Made by a program: the position numbers and the translations under genes
Assembly: GCA_002695025.1 (NCBI GenBank)
Contig: NZNV01000010.1
Coordinates: 186,001 to 250,000 of the forward strand
Direction of reading: 5' to 3'
Source: Owenweeksia sp.
Lineage (GTDB): Bacteria > Bacteroidota > Bacteroidia > Flavobacteriales > Schleiferiaceae
DNA: 64,000 nucleotides
Notes under the pieces: model-generated
The model's input: the letters and a program-made list of their open reading frames with translations, nothing else
Databases searched by the model: none
Told to the model about the DNA's origin: nothing
In this document: positions 34,246 to 43,615 of the stretch, piece by piece
Layout of the letters: the number at the start of each line of letters is the position of its first letter
How positions within the stretch are numbered: position 1 is the stretch's first letter

Positions 34246-34617
34246 TCATTTCTTGAAAATAAAATACACCGCCAATACCAAAAAACCAAAGCCTATTAAA
34301 TGGTTAAGGCGGAAAGTCTCTGTCTTGAAAAAGGTAACGGCAAAAATGGTGAAGACCGAGAGTGTGATCACCTCCTGGATAACTTTAAGTTGCCAGAGGT
34401 TAAAAGGCCCTCCGTTACCGGTAAAGCCCATACGGTTGGCCGGTACCTGGAACATGTATTCAAAGAGGGCGATGCCCCAGCTGATGAGGATAATAGCCTC
34501 AATTCCCAGATTGCTGAGGCTATTAACACTCTTGAACTTCAAATGACCATACCAGGCCAGGGTCATAAAGGTATTGGACAAGGTAAGGAGGAGGATGGTA
34601 AGCAGTGCTTTGTTCAT
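34246..34617 (-). CDS. DMT-superfamily DUF486 membrane protein
   Basis: A 123-residue protein with four TM helices (about 5-22, 36-53, 75-95, 103-121). The LSNTFMTLAWYGHLKF start and the EYMFQVPANRMG motif are typical of DUF486, a family related to small drug/metabolite transporters. Substrate unknown. It forms an isolated minus-strand gene, 80 bp from the VOC gene. Length is normal. Confidence 0.88.
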   Translation of the reverse strand: MNKALLTILLLTLSNTFMTLAWYGHLKFKSVNSLSNLGIEAIILISWGIALFEYMFQVPANRMGFTGNGGPFNLWQLKVIQEVITLSVFTIFAVTFFKTETFRLNHLIGFGFLVLAVYFIFKK

Positions 34618-34688
34618 GGGATAAGACTAAACTTTCCCTAAATGTAATCCTCCAAGCGGCATACTTGCAATAAGGAAGGCGGATGTTG

Positions 34689-34727
34689 TAAAAAAACAAG
34701 CGGCACTGATGTTGGATCAATGCCGCC
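34689..34727 (-). terminator. Terminator of the lipoprotein gene at 34752
   Basis: On the minus strand GCGGCATTGAT pairs with ATCAGTGCCGC (one G-T pair) with a CCAAC loop, followed by TTG and seven T. It is 25 bp past the stop. Confidence 0.85.
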
Positions 34728-34751
34728 TGATATGGACTATACATTAAAAAA

Positions 34752-35378
34752 CTACAATGGTGGCTCCCATTGGATACGACAAACGGGTGCGTAAGTAACC
34801 TTAACGCCTATGCCAAAGTCGCCTGAACTGGTAATGGGAGAGTACTCAAATGAATAATAAACCGGGATCATAGGCCCCCCGGTGCAAGGAATAACCACAC
34901 TTTCTGCATAAGCTTCCACTTGATTGATAAACGTTTGCTGAACGGAAGCGGAAACGTAGTATCCAAATGGTCCCATGGCTATCCGCCCATCACCAGGGCC
35001 CCAGTTCTGAAATGGGCTCCAGTAGCTTTGGTATCCGTCCGGATTTGAAGGACTCAGGTACACCGTAAGAGGACTGCAACAGTCATAGGCTGGAAACCCG
35101 GGGTACTTGCACCACATATAATCATCCAGGAGCCCATCTTCCTCACCGGGGTTCCATTCCGAACCAAATAGGAGTAAGGCCGCTTCGGAATAGGCATCTC
35201 CCAGATTGGTGGAGTAACTGAGATTTCGATCTTCCAGGTCACAGTCCACTATATCAATCTTAGTGACGGGTTTCTCGCGCTCTTCATTTGCCAGGTTTTC
35301 TTCCTTCTGGCAACCTGAGGTAAGTAACCCAAGAGCAAGGGCCAGAATACCCAGGGTAGATAATCTAAAAGTCTTCAT
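34752..35378 (-). CDS. Lipoprotein of unknown function
   Basis: A 208-residue protein with a lipobox signal (LLTSGC, Cys23), then an acidic linker and an aromatic/Gly/Pro-rich mature part (PGFPAYDCCSPLTVYLSP, SPFQNWGPGDGRIA) that looks like a beta-sandwich. It has an adjacent CC pair and two further Cys that may form disulfides. I recognise no family. It is expected at the outer membrane or cell surface. It has its own terminator and no clear operon partner. Upstream (35434-35445) a short palindrome, TTGTAGATACAA, is seen with no -7 element. Confidence 0.65.
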   Translation of the reverse strand: MKTFRLSTLGILALALGLLTSGCQKEENLANEEREKPVTKIDIVDCDLEDRNLSYSTNLGDAYSEAALLLFGSEWNPGEEDGLLDDYMWCKYPGFPAYDCCSPLTVYLSPSNPDGYQSYWSPFQNWGPGDGRIAMGPFGYYVSASVQQTFINQVEAYAESVVIPCTGGPMIPVYYSFEYSPITSSGDFGIGVKVTYAPVCRIQWEPPL

Positions 35379-35541
35379 TTTTAGGGAATTGAAATATGCT
35401 TACTCTGTTCCAGGCTTTTCAGCATCCGCCTCATTGTAGATACAAGGATAGAGGATGGAGCTCTCAAAAAAGGGTGTTATTTGAGAACGGTATAGGTGGG
35501 TTTGAATTCGGAAGCTCCTGATTTGAGTTGGTACGATCAAT

Positions 35542-37764
35542 TCATTTGGGTTCTGGCCGGTTAATTACATCAATAGCTTTCTCCAGCACTTCATCCCGCC
35601 CTTCTTTTATTCCTTCAATAGTAGGCTTAACCTCTATATCGGGTACAATGCCTATTCTTTGCGTTTCTCTTCCATCCGGGTAATAAACACCAATTCCACT
35701 GATCATTGTAGTTATCCCTCCAGGCAACACAATTTGTGATACATTGCCATCCGCACCCGCTGTGGTGGAGCCAACAATAGAGGCATTTGGATGAACCTGG
35801 TAAGCCATTGCGTGGAACTCTGAAGAGCTCTGGGAGATCTCATTTACCAGGATAACGACTTTCCCCTGGTAATAATTCTTGTTTTCTTTCCCCGCTTCTA
35901 ATATCTTGGTGTATGTGAAGAGCCCTGGATTTTCAATGCTCCCATTAGTAAACTTGACGAAGGGGGTGCTTTCCGGCATCAAATAATTACTCAATTCATA
36001 AATAGGAAAATCAGCAGGGTAATTCCTCAGGTCAATAATTAAGCCTTTTGTGCCTTTTATATCATTCCAGATTTTCGGAATGTCTTTTGTCTTAACAGAC
36101 CCATTGTTGATATAAGCGATATCTTCATTTATCTTCTTAAAGCAGGTATCCGTAGCCTGAAACTTATAATAGACATTGATGTTTTTAGAGCTGAATGTTT
36201 TTAAGGTGGTCTGAAGGGCTTTCCCGTTTCTTATATATTCAACGCTTATGGTTGAGTCACTGGTTCTTAGCAGCCCGGTAGCTAAATCCCTTAATTGGGT
36301 AGGGTAATTGGAGGCCGGGTAATGGTATAGTCTGTCTTTTACCATTTCTTCCACCGGCCGGTTATTAATGGTGGAAACAATGTCACCAACTTCCAGGCCG
36401 GACTCCTTTCCTAAGGTTTTATTGTAAAAACCGGTGACTACCGCCTTATCTTCAACAATTGCAAGTTCAGCAATGGCATAACGGGAACCGAAGTAACTAT
36501 TTAGAGCTTTGTTACCATAAACATTCGCATGGGTATCATGAATTCGACCAATCAATTCAAGTGACGCAAGAGCATACTCAGTATCATCCTTTGCATTAAT
36601 AAACTTTGGAATGAACTCCTGCAAAACATCTTTCCAATCTTCTTCGATAAGATTTCTGTACGGGAAGTAATACTGGATCTTATTCCAGTATCCGAACAAG
36701 CTTAAAAGGCGAAATCCTGCATCCGGATAGTTCATGGAAGCATAGGGTTTTTCGTTTTTAAACGAAGGATTGCCCACACTTTCATGTAATTCAATATAGT
36801 AATGCTCTTTACTCCTGCCGGCATTTTTAACTTTTAATAGTTGAGCCGTGAGTTCATCTGAAAACCCGGAGTTCTCAATCCATTCCAAATCGGGTTTCAA
36901 CTTTACATCCTCCGCTGTAAGATCTGTTTCCTTTCCCCGGGGAAAAGTGCCGAGATCTTCTATCCACTTCACCAGGATATCATCCCGGCTTGCCTGGCTT
37001 CCGGCCTTTAAAACCCGGGGCAGAACCCTGAATAACTCATAATCCCAATTATACTGGCCAGAAGCAATGTTGGGATGGTAGTATTTTAAGAAGCCCCATA
37101 TTAATCCCAGTGTTTTAAGGTTTTTAACCTGGCTTTCATCAACCGAAGTGATGGTTATTTTAGATCCTTCATCAAACTCCCGGTCCTTCTCAGCCGGGAA
37201 AATCTTTCTTTGCAAGGGTTTCAGATCCTTAAGGTCCTTCCCGTCAACGGTGATATTTAAATTATCCAACCACATTTTTCCCTTTCCTACTAACAAGCCT
37301 CCAAAAACAATCTTCTGGGTTTTTTCAGGATCCATTGTAAGGGTAATGGCATATTGGGTCCAGTCAGTAGTGCCGGTTACTCCCTTTCCATTCATATTAT
37401 CAAAGGCAACAGACGGATCAATTCTCATCCAAAGGCCAGCGTATCCCTCGGTTACATCTTCGGTTTTAATGTATCCTGAAAGGGTTATCTCTTTACCATC
37501 GTAATTATCAGGCAGTGTATATGCCCAGGCCTTAAAATTCTCACTCTCGGCTGTAGATCCAATGTACGCAGAGTATTGCCTGTTTTGTGCATGGGAAGAG
37601 TCAAGGGCAAGGACATAACCGGAGCTTCCAAAGCTTTCCCAACCAACAGGGCTACCCTTTTCCACAATTTCAAAGTTCAGGTTTAAAGGGGTGAGCGGTT
37701 TTTCGATTTGGCAATAAGTCACTATTGTAGCGAACAATGCTAAAAAGGTAAAAGCTAATCTCAT
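35542..37764 (-). CDS. Secreted S41-family peptidase (tail-specific protease type)
   Basis: A serine endopeptidase of the C-terminal-processing family, exported to the periplasm or surface. Signal at about 1-19. A carbohydrate-binding-like beta domain follows (about 25-175; LSGYIKTEDVTEGYAGLWMR), then a helical region (205-420), a PDZ-like segment (about 425-500; KESGLEVGDIVSTINNRPV) and the S41 catalytic domain (about 540-735). The nucleophile lies in NEISQSSSEFHAMAY, and STTAGADGN is the oxyanion-side motif. Length 740 suits the multi-domain Bacteroidota subgroup. It is a single gene, more AT-rich than the PUL genes. Confidence 0.88.
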   Translation of the reverse strand: MRLAFTFLALFATIVTYCQIEKPLTPLNLNFEIVEKGSPVGWESFGSSGYVLALDSSHAQNRQYSAYIGSTAESENFKAWAYTLPDNYDGKEITLSGYIKTEDVTEGYAGLWMRIDPSVAFDNMNGKGVTGTTDWTQYAITLTMDPEKTQKIVFGGLLVGKGKMWLDNLNITVDGKDLKDLKPLQRKIFPAEKDREFDEGSKITITSVDESQVKNLKTLGLIWGFLKYYHPNIASGQYNWDYELFRVLPRVLKAGSQASRDDILVKWIEDLGTFPRGKETDLTAEDVKLKPDLEWIENSGFSDELTAQLLKVKNAGRSKEHYYIELHESVGNPSFKNEKPYASMNYPDAGFRLLSLFGYWNKIQYYFPYRNLIEEDWKDVLQEFIPKFINAKDDTEYALASLELIGRIHDTHANVYGNKALNSYFGSRYAIAELAIVEDKAVVTGFYNKTLGKESGLEVGDIVSTINNRPVEEMVKDRLYHYPASNYPTQLRDLATGLLRTSDSTISVEYIRNGKALQTTLKTFSSKNINVYYKFQATDTCFKKINEDIAYINNGSVKTKDIPKIWNDIKGTKGLIIDLRNYPADFPIYELSNYLMPESTPFVKFTNGSIENPGLFTYTKILEAGKENKNYYQGKVVILVNEISQSSSEFHAMAYQVHPNASIVGSTTAGADGNVSQIVLPGGITTMISGIGVYYPDGRETQRIGIVPDIEVKPTIEGIKEGRDEVLEKAIDVINRPEPK

Positions 37765-37983
37765 GCTTGGTTGTTATATTTTAAAAACGGTTTTTCCGCT
37801 TCAATAACGTTACCCGACCGGAGTAATTGTGAAGGCCTTTAGAAGCCGGTTCAATCTTTTGGAAGCTTGCCGTTTCACAGCTACAGCCAAAAAAATCAAT
37901 ACGGTGATTTACTATTTCTTCTGTCCGGAACCAAGGATAGGCTTTGCTTGTTATTTAATCCTCTCACTTAAAAGGAAAACATT

Positions 37984-38463
37984 ATGAAAGAAAGCAATTC
38001 TATCGAAAAACTGAAAGAACTGGCCGAAAGTATCCGGATCTGTATGTACTGTACTCACCTGGGGCCCCAGGAAAAGGCAAGGCCCATGTCTACCGCCCGT
38101 GTTGAGGAGAACGGAGATATCTGGTTCTTTACCTCTGCAGCCCATGATGTGGCTAAAACCGCCAATAATGATGTTGTTCACCTTTTATACAGCCATAATT
38201 CTCACGAGGATTATTTATCCGTAAAAGGAACGGCCCAGCTGGTGGATGACCGGAAGAAAGCGGAGGAACTCTGGAACCCCATTTTAAACGCCTGGTTCCC
38301 GAAGGGTCTGGAGACTCCGGACCTACGCCTGATCAGGGTAGAACCCACCTATGCCGAGTACTGGGAGGGTGTATCCACGGTACGTACCATCTTTGAAGCG
38401 GTAAAGGCCAAACTCACCGGTGAGGAAGGTTCCTATGGTGAGCATGGCAAACTATCATTATAA
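37984..38463 (+). CDS. Pyridoxamine 5'-phosphate oxidase-like general stress protein
   Basis: A 159-residue split-barrel FMN-binding protein of the Pyridox_oxase_2/YzzA type, cytosolic. Landmarks: RPMSTARVEENGDIWFFTSAAH (here as two parts) and the VKGTAQLVDDRKKAEELWNP segment, plus AWFPKGLETPDLRLIRVEP. In related proteins FMN or heme-like cofactors bind this barrel and the genes respond to stress; the exact reaction is unknown. The gene is preceded by 219 bp without an ORF and converges with the next small gene. Confidence 0.88.
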   Translation: MKESNSIEKLKELAESIRICMYCTHLGPQEKARPMSTARVEENGDIWFFTSAAHDVAKTANNDVVHLLYSHNSHEDYLSVKGTAQLVDDRKKAEELWNPILNAWFPKGLETPDLRLIRVEPTYAEYWEGVSTVRTIFEAVKAKLTGEEGSYGEHGKLSL

Positions 38464-38487
38464 AAATACCGGATTGCGGTAAACTAC

Positions 38488-38724
38488 TTATTTATCATTT
38501 TCCGGCATCTTGTCGTTAAAGCCGTGATGCCTCAGGTTTAAGCCGTAGGTGTAATTGGTACTCAGGATTACATCATTGCAATCAAAATGCTTAATGATGC
38601 CGGAATCTTTCAGGGCTATTACCCAACAGGTATTCTGGTGCATGCCATAGTCGATAATAAAAAGGGTTTGCCCGGTACCGAGTGGGGTTTCCACCATAAT
38701 GGTAGGGTCTAGTTGAAGGATCAT
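38488..38724 (-). CDS. Small protein of unknown function
   Basis: 78 residues, MILQLDPTIMVETPLGTGQ at the start, with a compact beta-rich pattern (LFIIDYG, CWVIALKDSG, ILSTNYTYG). The start resembles a family of short proteins that begin MILQL-P-I--ETP-G-G and occur in several phyla; I cannot name it. No signal or TM helix, so probably cytosolic. It is preceded by an unusual motif-rich intergenic region that may control it. Real-gene status rests on the pattern of conserved-looking residues and the lack of a competing ORF. Confidence 0.6.
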   Translation of the reverse strand: MILQLDPTIMVETPLGTGQTLFIIDYGMHQNTCWVIALKDSGIIKHFDCNDVILSTNYTYGLNLRHHGFNDKMPENDK

Positions 38725-39236
38725 AAGATATACGCTTCATTAGAAAAGCTATTCCTCTATACAATTAGAATGATTTAAGGGTTTAAAGTGGCGGTTAAAA
38801 AACATTATAGGGCCCACTTTTGTGGCTCTTGGATTAATAACTGCCGCGCATGGGGAAGGGGCATTTTCAAGGCATAAGAGAAGTATGAATGCAAACTCCG
38901 GCTACCAGCCCTCCTCCCATTCTTATGTTTTGAAAATTTTACCGTGGCCATTTTTTTATTTGGCCATGGCCAATTTTATTTTTTACCGTGGCTAATTTTT
39001 GTTTTTATGCTGGTAAAAGTTGAATTCCTTCCTTAAGCAATCATTCATCCTACCGCTTTTATAACCGCATTTTTCTTGTACCGCCAAGGGTTTGGGCACG
39101 GTACAATGTGGCGTATATAGTGCTGATAAAGCCCTCTTAGCTCAAGTGTTTAAACGGAGAACTATCCGGTTAAAATAAAACCCCTGCCTCACCATCCGGT
39201 AAAGCAGGGATCATAGTATCGAATATGTTGTAGCGT
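38725..39236. promoter_or_regulatory. 512-bp intergenic region with a cluster of TGGCCA boxes
   Basis: No gene seen. At 38937-39000, within T-tracts, TGGCCA occurs at 38945, 38961 and 38967 and TGGCTA at 38989. The two middle copies form a perfect 14-bp palindrome, TTGGCCATGGCCAA (38960-38973). The outer copies are embedded in a direct repeat, TTTTACCGTGGC (38937-38948 and 38981-38992). The cluster lies 213-276 bp upstream of the small gene at 38724, on the minus strand, and downstream of the GH3 gene. Confidence 0.45.
39172..39209 (-). terminator. Terminator of the GH144/esterase/GH3 operon
   Basis: On the minus strand CCCTGC (39209-39204) pairs with GCAGGG (39187-39182) around a 16-base loop, followed by TTTTATTTTA. 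It lies 28 bp after the GH3 stop. Confidence 0.7.
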
Positions 39237-41459
39237 TTACTCCGCTATTTTAAAAGTGCCTTTCAGGCTTGCGTTAGAGTCACCGCCCATGTACACTTCA
39301 AAATCACCGGGTTCGGCCTTGAAATCCATATTGCGGGTATAGAAGGCAAGATCATCAGTACTAATAGTAAAGTTCACCGTTCTGGATTCACCGGCTTTAA
39401 GCAATATCTTTTCAAAGCCTTTGAGTTCCCGCACCGGGCGGGTTACACTGCCCACCAGGTCGCGGATATATAGTTGTACCACCTCTTCGCCATCACGGCT
39501 GCCGCTGTTCTTTACGTTTACGCTGATGGTCACCTCATCACCCATATTCAGTGAACTTTTACTGATATTTAAACCTGAATACTCAAAGGTGGTGTAGCTC
39601 AAGCCGTATCCGAAAGGATACAAGGGCGTATTGGGCACATCCAGGTACTTGGATGTGTATTTGTTATTGGCGTCAAAAGGACGGCCGGTATTCTTCATAT
39701 TGTAATAGATGGGTACCTGCCCTACATTCCGCGGAAAGGTGATGGTGAGTTTACCGGCAGGGTTGTAATCGCCAAACAGCACATCGGCTACGGCACGGCC
39801 ATGCATGGTACCCAGGTGCCAGGTGTTTACAATGGCGGGTACGTTCGCATCTATCCAGGAGAGGTCCAGCGGACGTCCGGCACCTACTAAAGCTACAGTG
39901 GGTTTACCCACTTTCATTACCTCCTCCACAAGTTCCTGTTGTACCCCGGGCAAGGTAATATCGGAACGGCTGGCCGCCTCTCCATTCTGGCGGTAGTTCT
40001 CGCCTACGGCCAGTATCACTACATCCGCATTCCGGGCGGCCTCTATGGCTGCTTCAAATTCATCTTTGCTATCGTCTCCATCAAAGCCAAAACCGGTACC
40101 CTTTACATAAGTGATCTTAGCGTTGGGAGCTTTTTCCTTTAAACCCTGAAGTATGGTAACTACTTTGCTTTCGTTTCCGGAAGCGTGCCAGCTTCCCAGC
40201 AGGTCTATCTGGTTGTCGCCCAGCGGCCCTATCAGGGCTATGGACTTTACCTCTTTGGAAAGAGGCAACAGGTTATTTTCATTCTTGAGCAGAACAATGG
40301 AGCGTTTCCCCGATTCCAGGGCATGGTCCATCAGTTCCTGCGAGTAAAGGATCTTTTTTTCGCGTTTCTCATCCAGGTAGAGATAAGGGTCCTTGAACAG
40401 TCCCAGGTTCCATTTGGATTCCAGGATGCGCCTTACAGCGGTATTCACCTGTTCTTCGGTGAGTTTTCCTTCCTTGATCAGTTCAGCCACATACTGATTG
40501 TATACCCCGCCCTGCATGTCCATATCCACACCCGCATTGAGGGCCAGCTCAGCAGCTTCCTTTTCATTGGCCACTATACCGTGAGGTACCATTTCATTGA
40601 TAGCCGTGTAATCCGTTACCACAAAGCCATTAAAGCCCCATTCCTTACGCAGGATGTCCGTAAACAACCATTTGCTGCCTGTAGCAGGCACACCATCCAC
40701 TTCATTGAAAGAAGTCATGATGGTCTCCACCCCGGCATCTACTGCTGCTTTGTAAGGAGGTAAATAGGTTTCACGCAGTACGCGCTCGGACATGTCAACA
40801 GTACTGTAATCGCGGCCGGCCTGTGGCGCGCCATAGGCCGCAAAGTGTTTTACACAGGCCGCCACGGTAAGCGGATCGCTCAGGTCATCACCCTGATAAC
40901 CTTTCACCTTTGCTTTAGCTATCAGGCTGCCGAGGTAGGTATCTTCTCCGGAACCTTCAGAAATACGGCCCCAGCGGGGATCACGGGCAATATCCACCAT
41001 CGGGTTGAAAGTCCAGTTAAGGCCGGATGCTGCAGCCTCCTTAGCGGACAGGCGTGCGGATTCCCGGATCATATCCAGGTCCCAGGAACAGGACTCTGCC
41101 AGGGGTATCGGAAAAATGGTGCGGTGCCCATGGATCACATCGTAACCAAAAATAAGGGGGATTCCCAGCCGGGTTTTCTTTACAGCTGTTTCCTGCAGGT
41201 CACGGTTGTATTTCACCGTATGCGCGTTGAACAGCGCTCCTACTTTACCGGCCTTTAATTCATTTTTGTAATTTTCATTGAGGGTGGGGCCGGTTACATC
41301 CCAACCGCTGGTGTAAAGGGTGAGCTGGCCTATCTTTTCCTCGAGGGTCATTTTACCCATAAGGTCTTTGATAAAAGCATCACGCTTGGTATTATCTTCT
41401 TGTGCCTGTACCGTTAAGGTTAAGGCTGCCAGGATGGTTGCTGCAAAGATTTTCTTCAT
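39237..41459 (-). CDS. bglX: GH3 beta-glucosidase, exported (BglX-like)
   Basis: Hydrolyses non-reducing-end glucose from beta-gluco-oligosaccharides, most likely in the periplasm. Signal peptide 1-19 (ends VQA). The (beta/alpha)8 domain has ARDPRWGRISEGSGED and the nucleophile D283 in GFVVTDYTAI. The alpha/beta sandwich domain carries the acid/base region near AVGENYRQNGEAASRSD, and the C-terminal fibronectin-like domain begins around 650. Length 740 is standard. Family members next to GH144 genes in Bacteroidales act on beta-1,2-linked glucose, so a sophorose-type substrate is inferred. It is last in an operon with esterase and two GH144 genes, 10 bp after the esterase. Confidence 0.93.
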   Translation of the reverse strand: MKKIFAATILAALTLTVQAQEDNTKRDAFIKDLMGKMTLEEKIGQLTLYTSGWDVTGPTLNENYKNELKAGKVGALFNAHTVKYNRDLQETAVKKTRLGIPLIFGYDVIHGHRTIFPIPLAESCSWDLDMIRESARLSAKEAAASGLNWTFNPMVDIARDPRWGRISEGSGEDTYLGSLIAKAKVKGYQGDDLSDPLTVAACVKHFAAYGAPQAGRDYSTVDMSERVLRETYLPPYKAAVDAGVETIMTSFNEVDGVPATGSKWLFTDILRKEWGFNGFVVTDYTAINEMVPHGIVANEKEAAELALNAGVDMDMQGGVYNQYVAELIKEGKLTEEQVNTAVRRILESKWNLGLFKDPYLYLDEKREKKILYSQELMDHALESGKRSIVLLKNENNLLPLSKEVKSIALIGPLGDNQIDLLGSWHASGNESKVVTILQGLKEKAPNAKITYVKGTGFGFDGDDSKDEFEAAIEAARNADVVILAVGENYRQNGEAASRSDITLPGVQQELVEEVMKVGKPTVALVGAGRPLDLSWIDANVPAIVNTWHLGTMHGRAVADVLFGDYNPAGKLTITFPRNVGQVPIYYNMKNTGRPFDANNKYTSKYLDVPNTPLYPFGYGLSYTTFEYSGLNISKSSLNMGDEVTISVNVKNSGSRDGEEVVQLYIRDLVGSVTRPVRELKGFEKILLKAGESRTVNFTISTDDLAFYTRNMDFKAEPGDFEVYMGGDSNASLKGTFKIAE

Positions 41460-41469
41460 CAGTCTTTAT

Positions 41470-42240
41470 TTATTTTTTGGAATGGGAAAATATCCACTTT
41501 AATAAGCCGGGTTCTGCAAAGGCAGGATCCCAGCTATTGTGGTTGGCGTTGGGATAAATGGTGAGTTCTACATCTCCACCGGCATCAGCTATAGCCTTGC
41601 GCATTTTGATAGAGTGGTAGGGCAGTACGATATCGTCCTGTGCTCCGTGGAATATCCAGAAGGGCACTTTTTTGGCGTACACCGCAGCAGACTCCATATT
41701 GCCGCCCCCGCAAATGGGAAAGGCTGCAGCAAACATATCCGGCATGCGGTATACTATTTCAAAGGTGCCCATACCGCCCATAGAGAGGCCGCCAACGTAT
41801 ATCCTGTTGGTGTTTACGTACGGCATCAACACTACGGAGTCTACCAGCGCCATAAGTAATTTCATGGATGGGGTAGGCTCTTCTCCGTTGCTGAAGTAGT
41901 GATGGTAGCCGTAATCATTACGTTCCTTTTTTACGTTGGCCCAGTAATCGTCCTGAGGGCATTGGGGAAAGATGACAATGGCGGGGTATTTTTGAATACT
42001 ATCACGAAAGAGCTTACTCCCGTGTACCAGTTGGGTTTGGTTGTCATTACCACGTTCACCCGCTCCGTGCAAAAACAGCACTACGGGATATTTCTCATCA
42101 GCATCGAAGTTTTCAGGCCAAAGCACGCGGTACAGCAGGGAGTCTCCATCGTGTACAAACACTTCTCTCTTAAATTCTTCATTCTGAGCAAACGCGCCCC
42201 AATGAACCATAATGGATACTAGCAGTACAAGCTTATTCAT
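41470..42240 (-). CDS. Exported alpha/beta-hydrolase esterase (dienelactone-hydrolase/PHB-depolymerase-like)
   Basis: A serine esterase or peptidase-like hydrolase with a signal peptide (about 1-18, ends AFA). LFLHGAGERGND is the oxyanion strand, GLSMGGMG has the nucleophile S153, FHGAQDDIVLPYHS the Asp, and NANHNSWDPAF the His. Length 256 suits the family. The start overlaps the GH144 stop by 8 bp, and the GH3 gene follows by 10 bp, so all belong to one operon. Inferred role: removal of acyl decorations from the glucan, or lysis of an ester-linked partner; no substrate can be deduced. Confidence 0.87.
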   Translation of the reverse strand: MNKLVLLVSIMVHWGAFAQNEEFKREVFVHDGDSLLYRVLWPENFDADEKYPVVLFLHGAGERGNDNQTQLVHGSKLFRDSIQKYPAIVIFPQCPQDDYWANVKKERNDYGYHHYFSNGEEPTPSMKLLMALVDSVVLMPYVNTNRIYVGGLSMGGMGTFEIVYRMPDMFAAAFPICGGGNMESAAVYAKKVPFWIFHGAQDDIVLPYHSIKMRKAIADAGGDVELTIYPNANHNSWDPAFAEPGLLKWIFSHSKK

Positions 42241-43600
42241 GGGTAAAACCTAATTTAGTAAGACCGGCCTGCACCTCCGGGGCCTTCATAAAAAGATTCC
42301 AAAGCATGCCGCTGCGGTAGTTCTCGATCATCACAGGAATAGGACCCTGATCAATGGCAAGGTAGCGGGACACATACCAGTTATTTTCAAAGCTGAAGGC
42401 ATCATACGGGCCGTATTTGCCAATGAGGCTATCTTGCTCAGGAGCGTACAGGAACTTCAGGAACTGCATACTTTCTTCAGGTGTATAAGGGAAAGAGGAA
42501 AGTGCCGCGGTGGGTGATATTACGCCCAGATCCTCACCGGGGCGGTGACCGGCATAGCCGCGCATGGAATAACTGGAGGTAAGCCCCCAGCAGTCTTCAC
42601 CGTAGCCTTTGTAATTTTCCGGGTTATCCACACAGTATTTGTAGTGGATCAGGGCATGATTGCGGTTCAGCTCCCAATAATCTCCATATCGATCCTTAAG
42701 ACCCTTGGGATTTAAACCCAGATAGGAATAATGCGCCCAGAAAAGCGGGCCTACCGCAGCTTCATCATGTTCATAATGATTGAGTACCAGAGGCAGGTCA
42801 TAATAGCTTTCTTCAGAGATAATACTGTCATTACGCGCCCAGCCTTTGTGGTAAACCTCTGCATCAATGGCGTGAGTAGGCGATGAGGCAGCCAATACAT
42901 ACATAATGAGGCATTCATTATAACCGCCCACGGGAAAGTTCATTTGCCATTGGTACTCGGGGCTCCAGTGCCAGTACAGCACATCCTGCCCGTGGGTATA
43001 CCAGTCCCATTCCACACCCTTCCACAGCTCATCTATTTTCCGCACCAGTTCTTTTTCGCGCTCGTTACCGTCACGGAAGTATTCACGTACGGCAATCATC
43101 CCCTGCACCAGAAAGGCGGTTTCCACCAGGTCGCCACCATTATCCTTTTTACTGAATGGCTGAACCTTCCCCGTGGGGCCTTTTATCCAGTGGGGCCAGG
43201 CTCCGTGAAAACGGTCGGCTTTAGCCAGGTAATCCATAATCCTTTCGTAACGCTCCAGGGCCTGCTCTCGGCTGATAAAGCCTCTTTCCACCCCCACCAG
43301 GATGGCCATTAAGCCAAAGCCACTTCCCCCGGTAGTCACCACGTCCTGGTCGTTCTGGGGATATATGTTATCCATGTGAATGCGCTCGCGGGCCAGTCCC
43401 GAAGTAGGTTCTGCGCCTTCCCAGAAGTAATTGAAGGTTTGTTTTTGTACCAGCGTCAGGAGAGAGTCCCCGTTCAGGACTGGTGGGGCTTGTACCTTGT
43501 CCACGGAGGTTTCCTCCTTGCCCGTTGCAGAAGAGTTTTGACAAGAGGAAAGCAAAAGCAATCCTCCAATGGCTATTGAGCCGAAAAATGATAATCTCAT
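42233..43600 (-). CDS. GH144-family beta-1,2-glucanase-type lipoprotein
   Basis: An (alpha/alpha)6-barrel enzyme of the glucoamylase-like family now known as GH144, whose characterised members cut beta-1,2-glucan endo- or exolytically. Lipobox LLLLSSC, Cys20, so it is anchored in a membrane. Landmarks: QKQTFNYFWEGAEPTSGLARER (in two parts), TGGSGFGLMAILVGVERGFI, RFHGAWPHWIKGPTGK, GGDLVETAFLVQGM and WHWSPEYQWQMNFPVGG. Acidic residues in SGLARER and DLVETA are candidate catalytic positions. Length 455 is usual. It begins 15 bp after the larger paralogue and overlaps the esterase start by 8 bp. Confidence 0.88.
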   Translation of the reverse strand: MRLSFFGSIAIGGLLLLSSCQNSSATGKEETSVDKVQAPPVLNGDSLLTLVQKQTFNYFWEGAEPTSGLARERIHMDNIYPQNDQDVVTTGGSGFGLMAILVGVERGFISREQALERYERIMDYLAKADRFHGAWPHWIKGPTGKVQPFSKKDNGGDLVETAFLVQGMIAVREYFRDGNEREKELVRKIDELWKGVEWDWYTHGQDVLYWHWSPEYQWQMNFPVGGYNECLIMYVLAASSPTHAIDAEVYHKGWARNDSIISEESYYDLPLVLNHYEHDEAAVGPLFWAHYSYLGLNPKGLKDRYGDYWELNRNHALIHYKYCVDNPENYKGYGEDCWGLTSSYSMRGYAGHRPGEDLGVISPTAALSSFPYTPEESMQFLKFLYAPEQDSLIGKYGPYDAFSFENNWYVSRYLAIDQGPIPVMIENYRSGMLWNLFMKAPEVQAGLTKLGFTHE

Positions 43601-43615
43601 CGTTTGGTTTTACCG

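Noticed and set aside
40185..41258. Long plus-strand frames opposite the GH3 gene
   Set aside because: The sense strand has an intact GH3 with nucleophile and signal peptide; these frames have no recognisable content.
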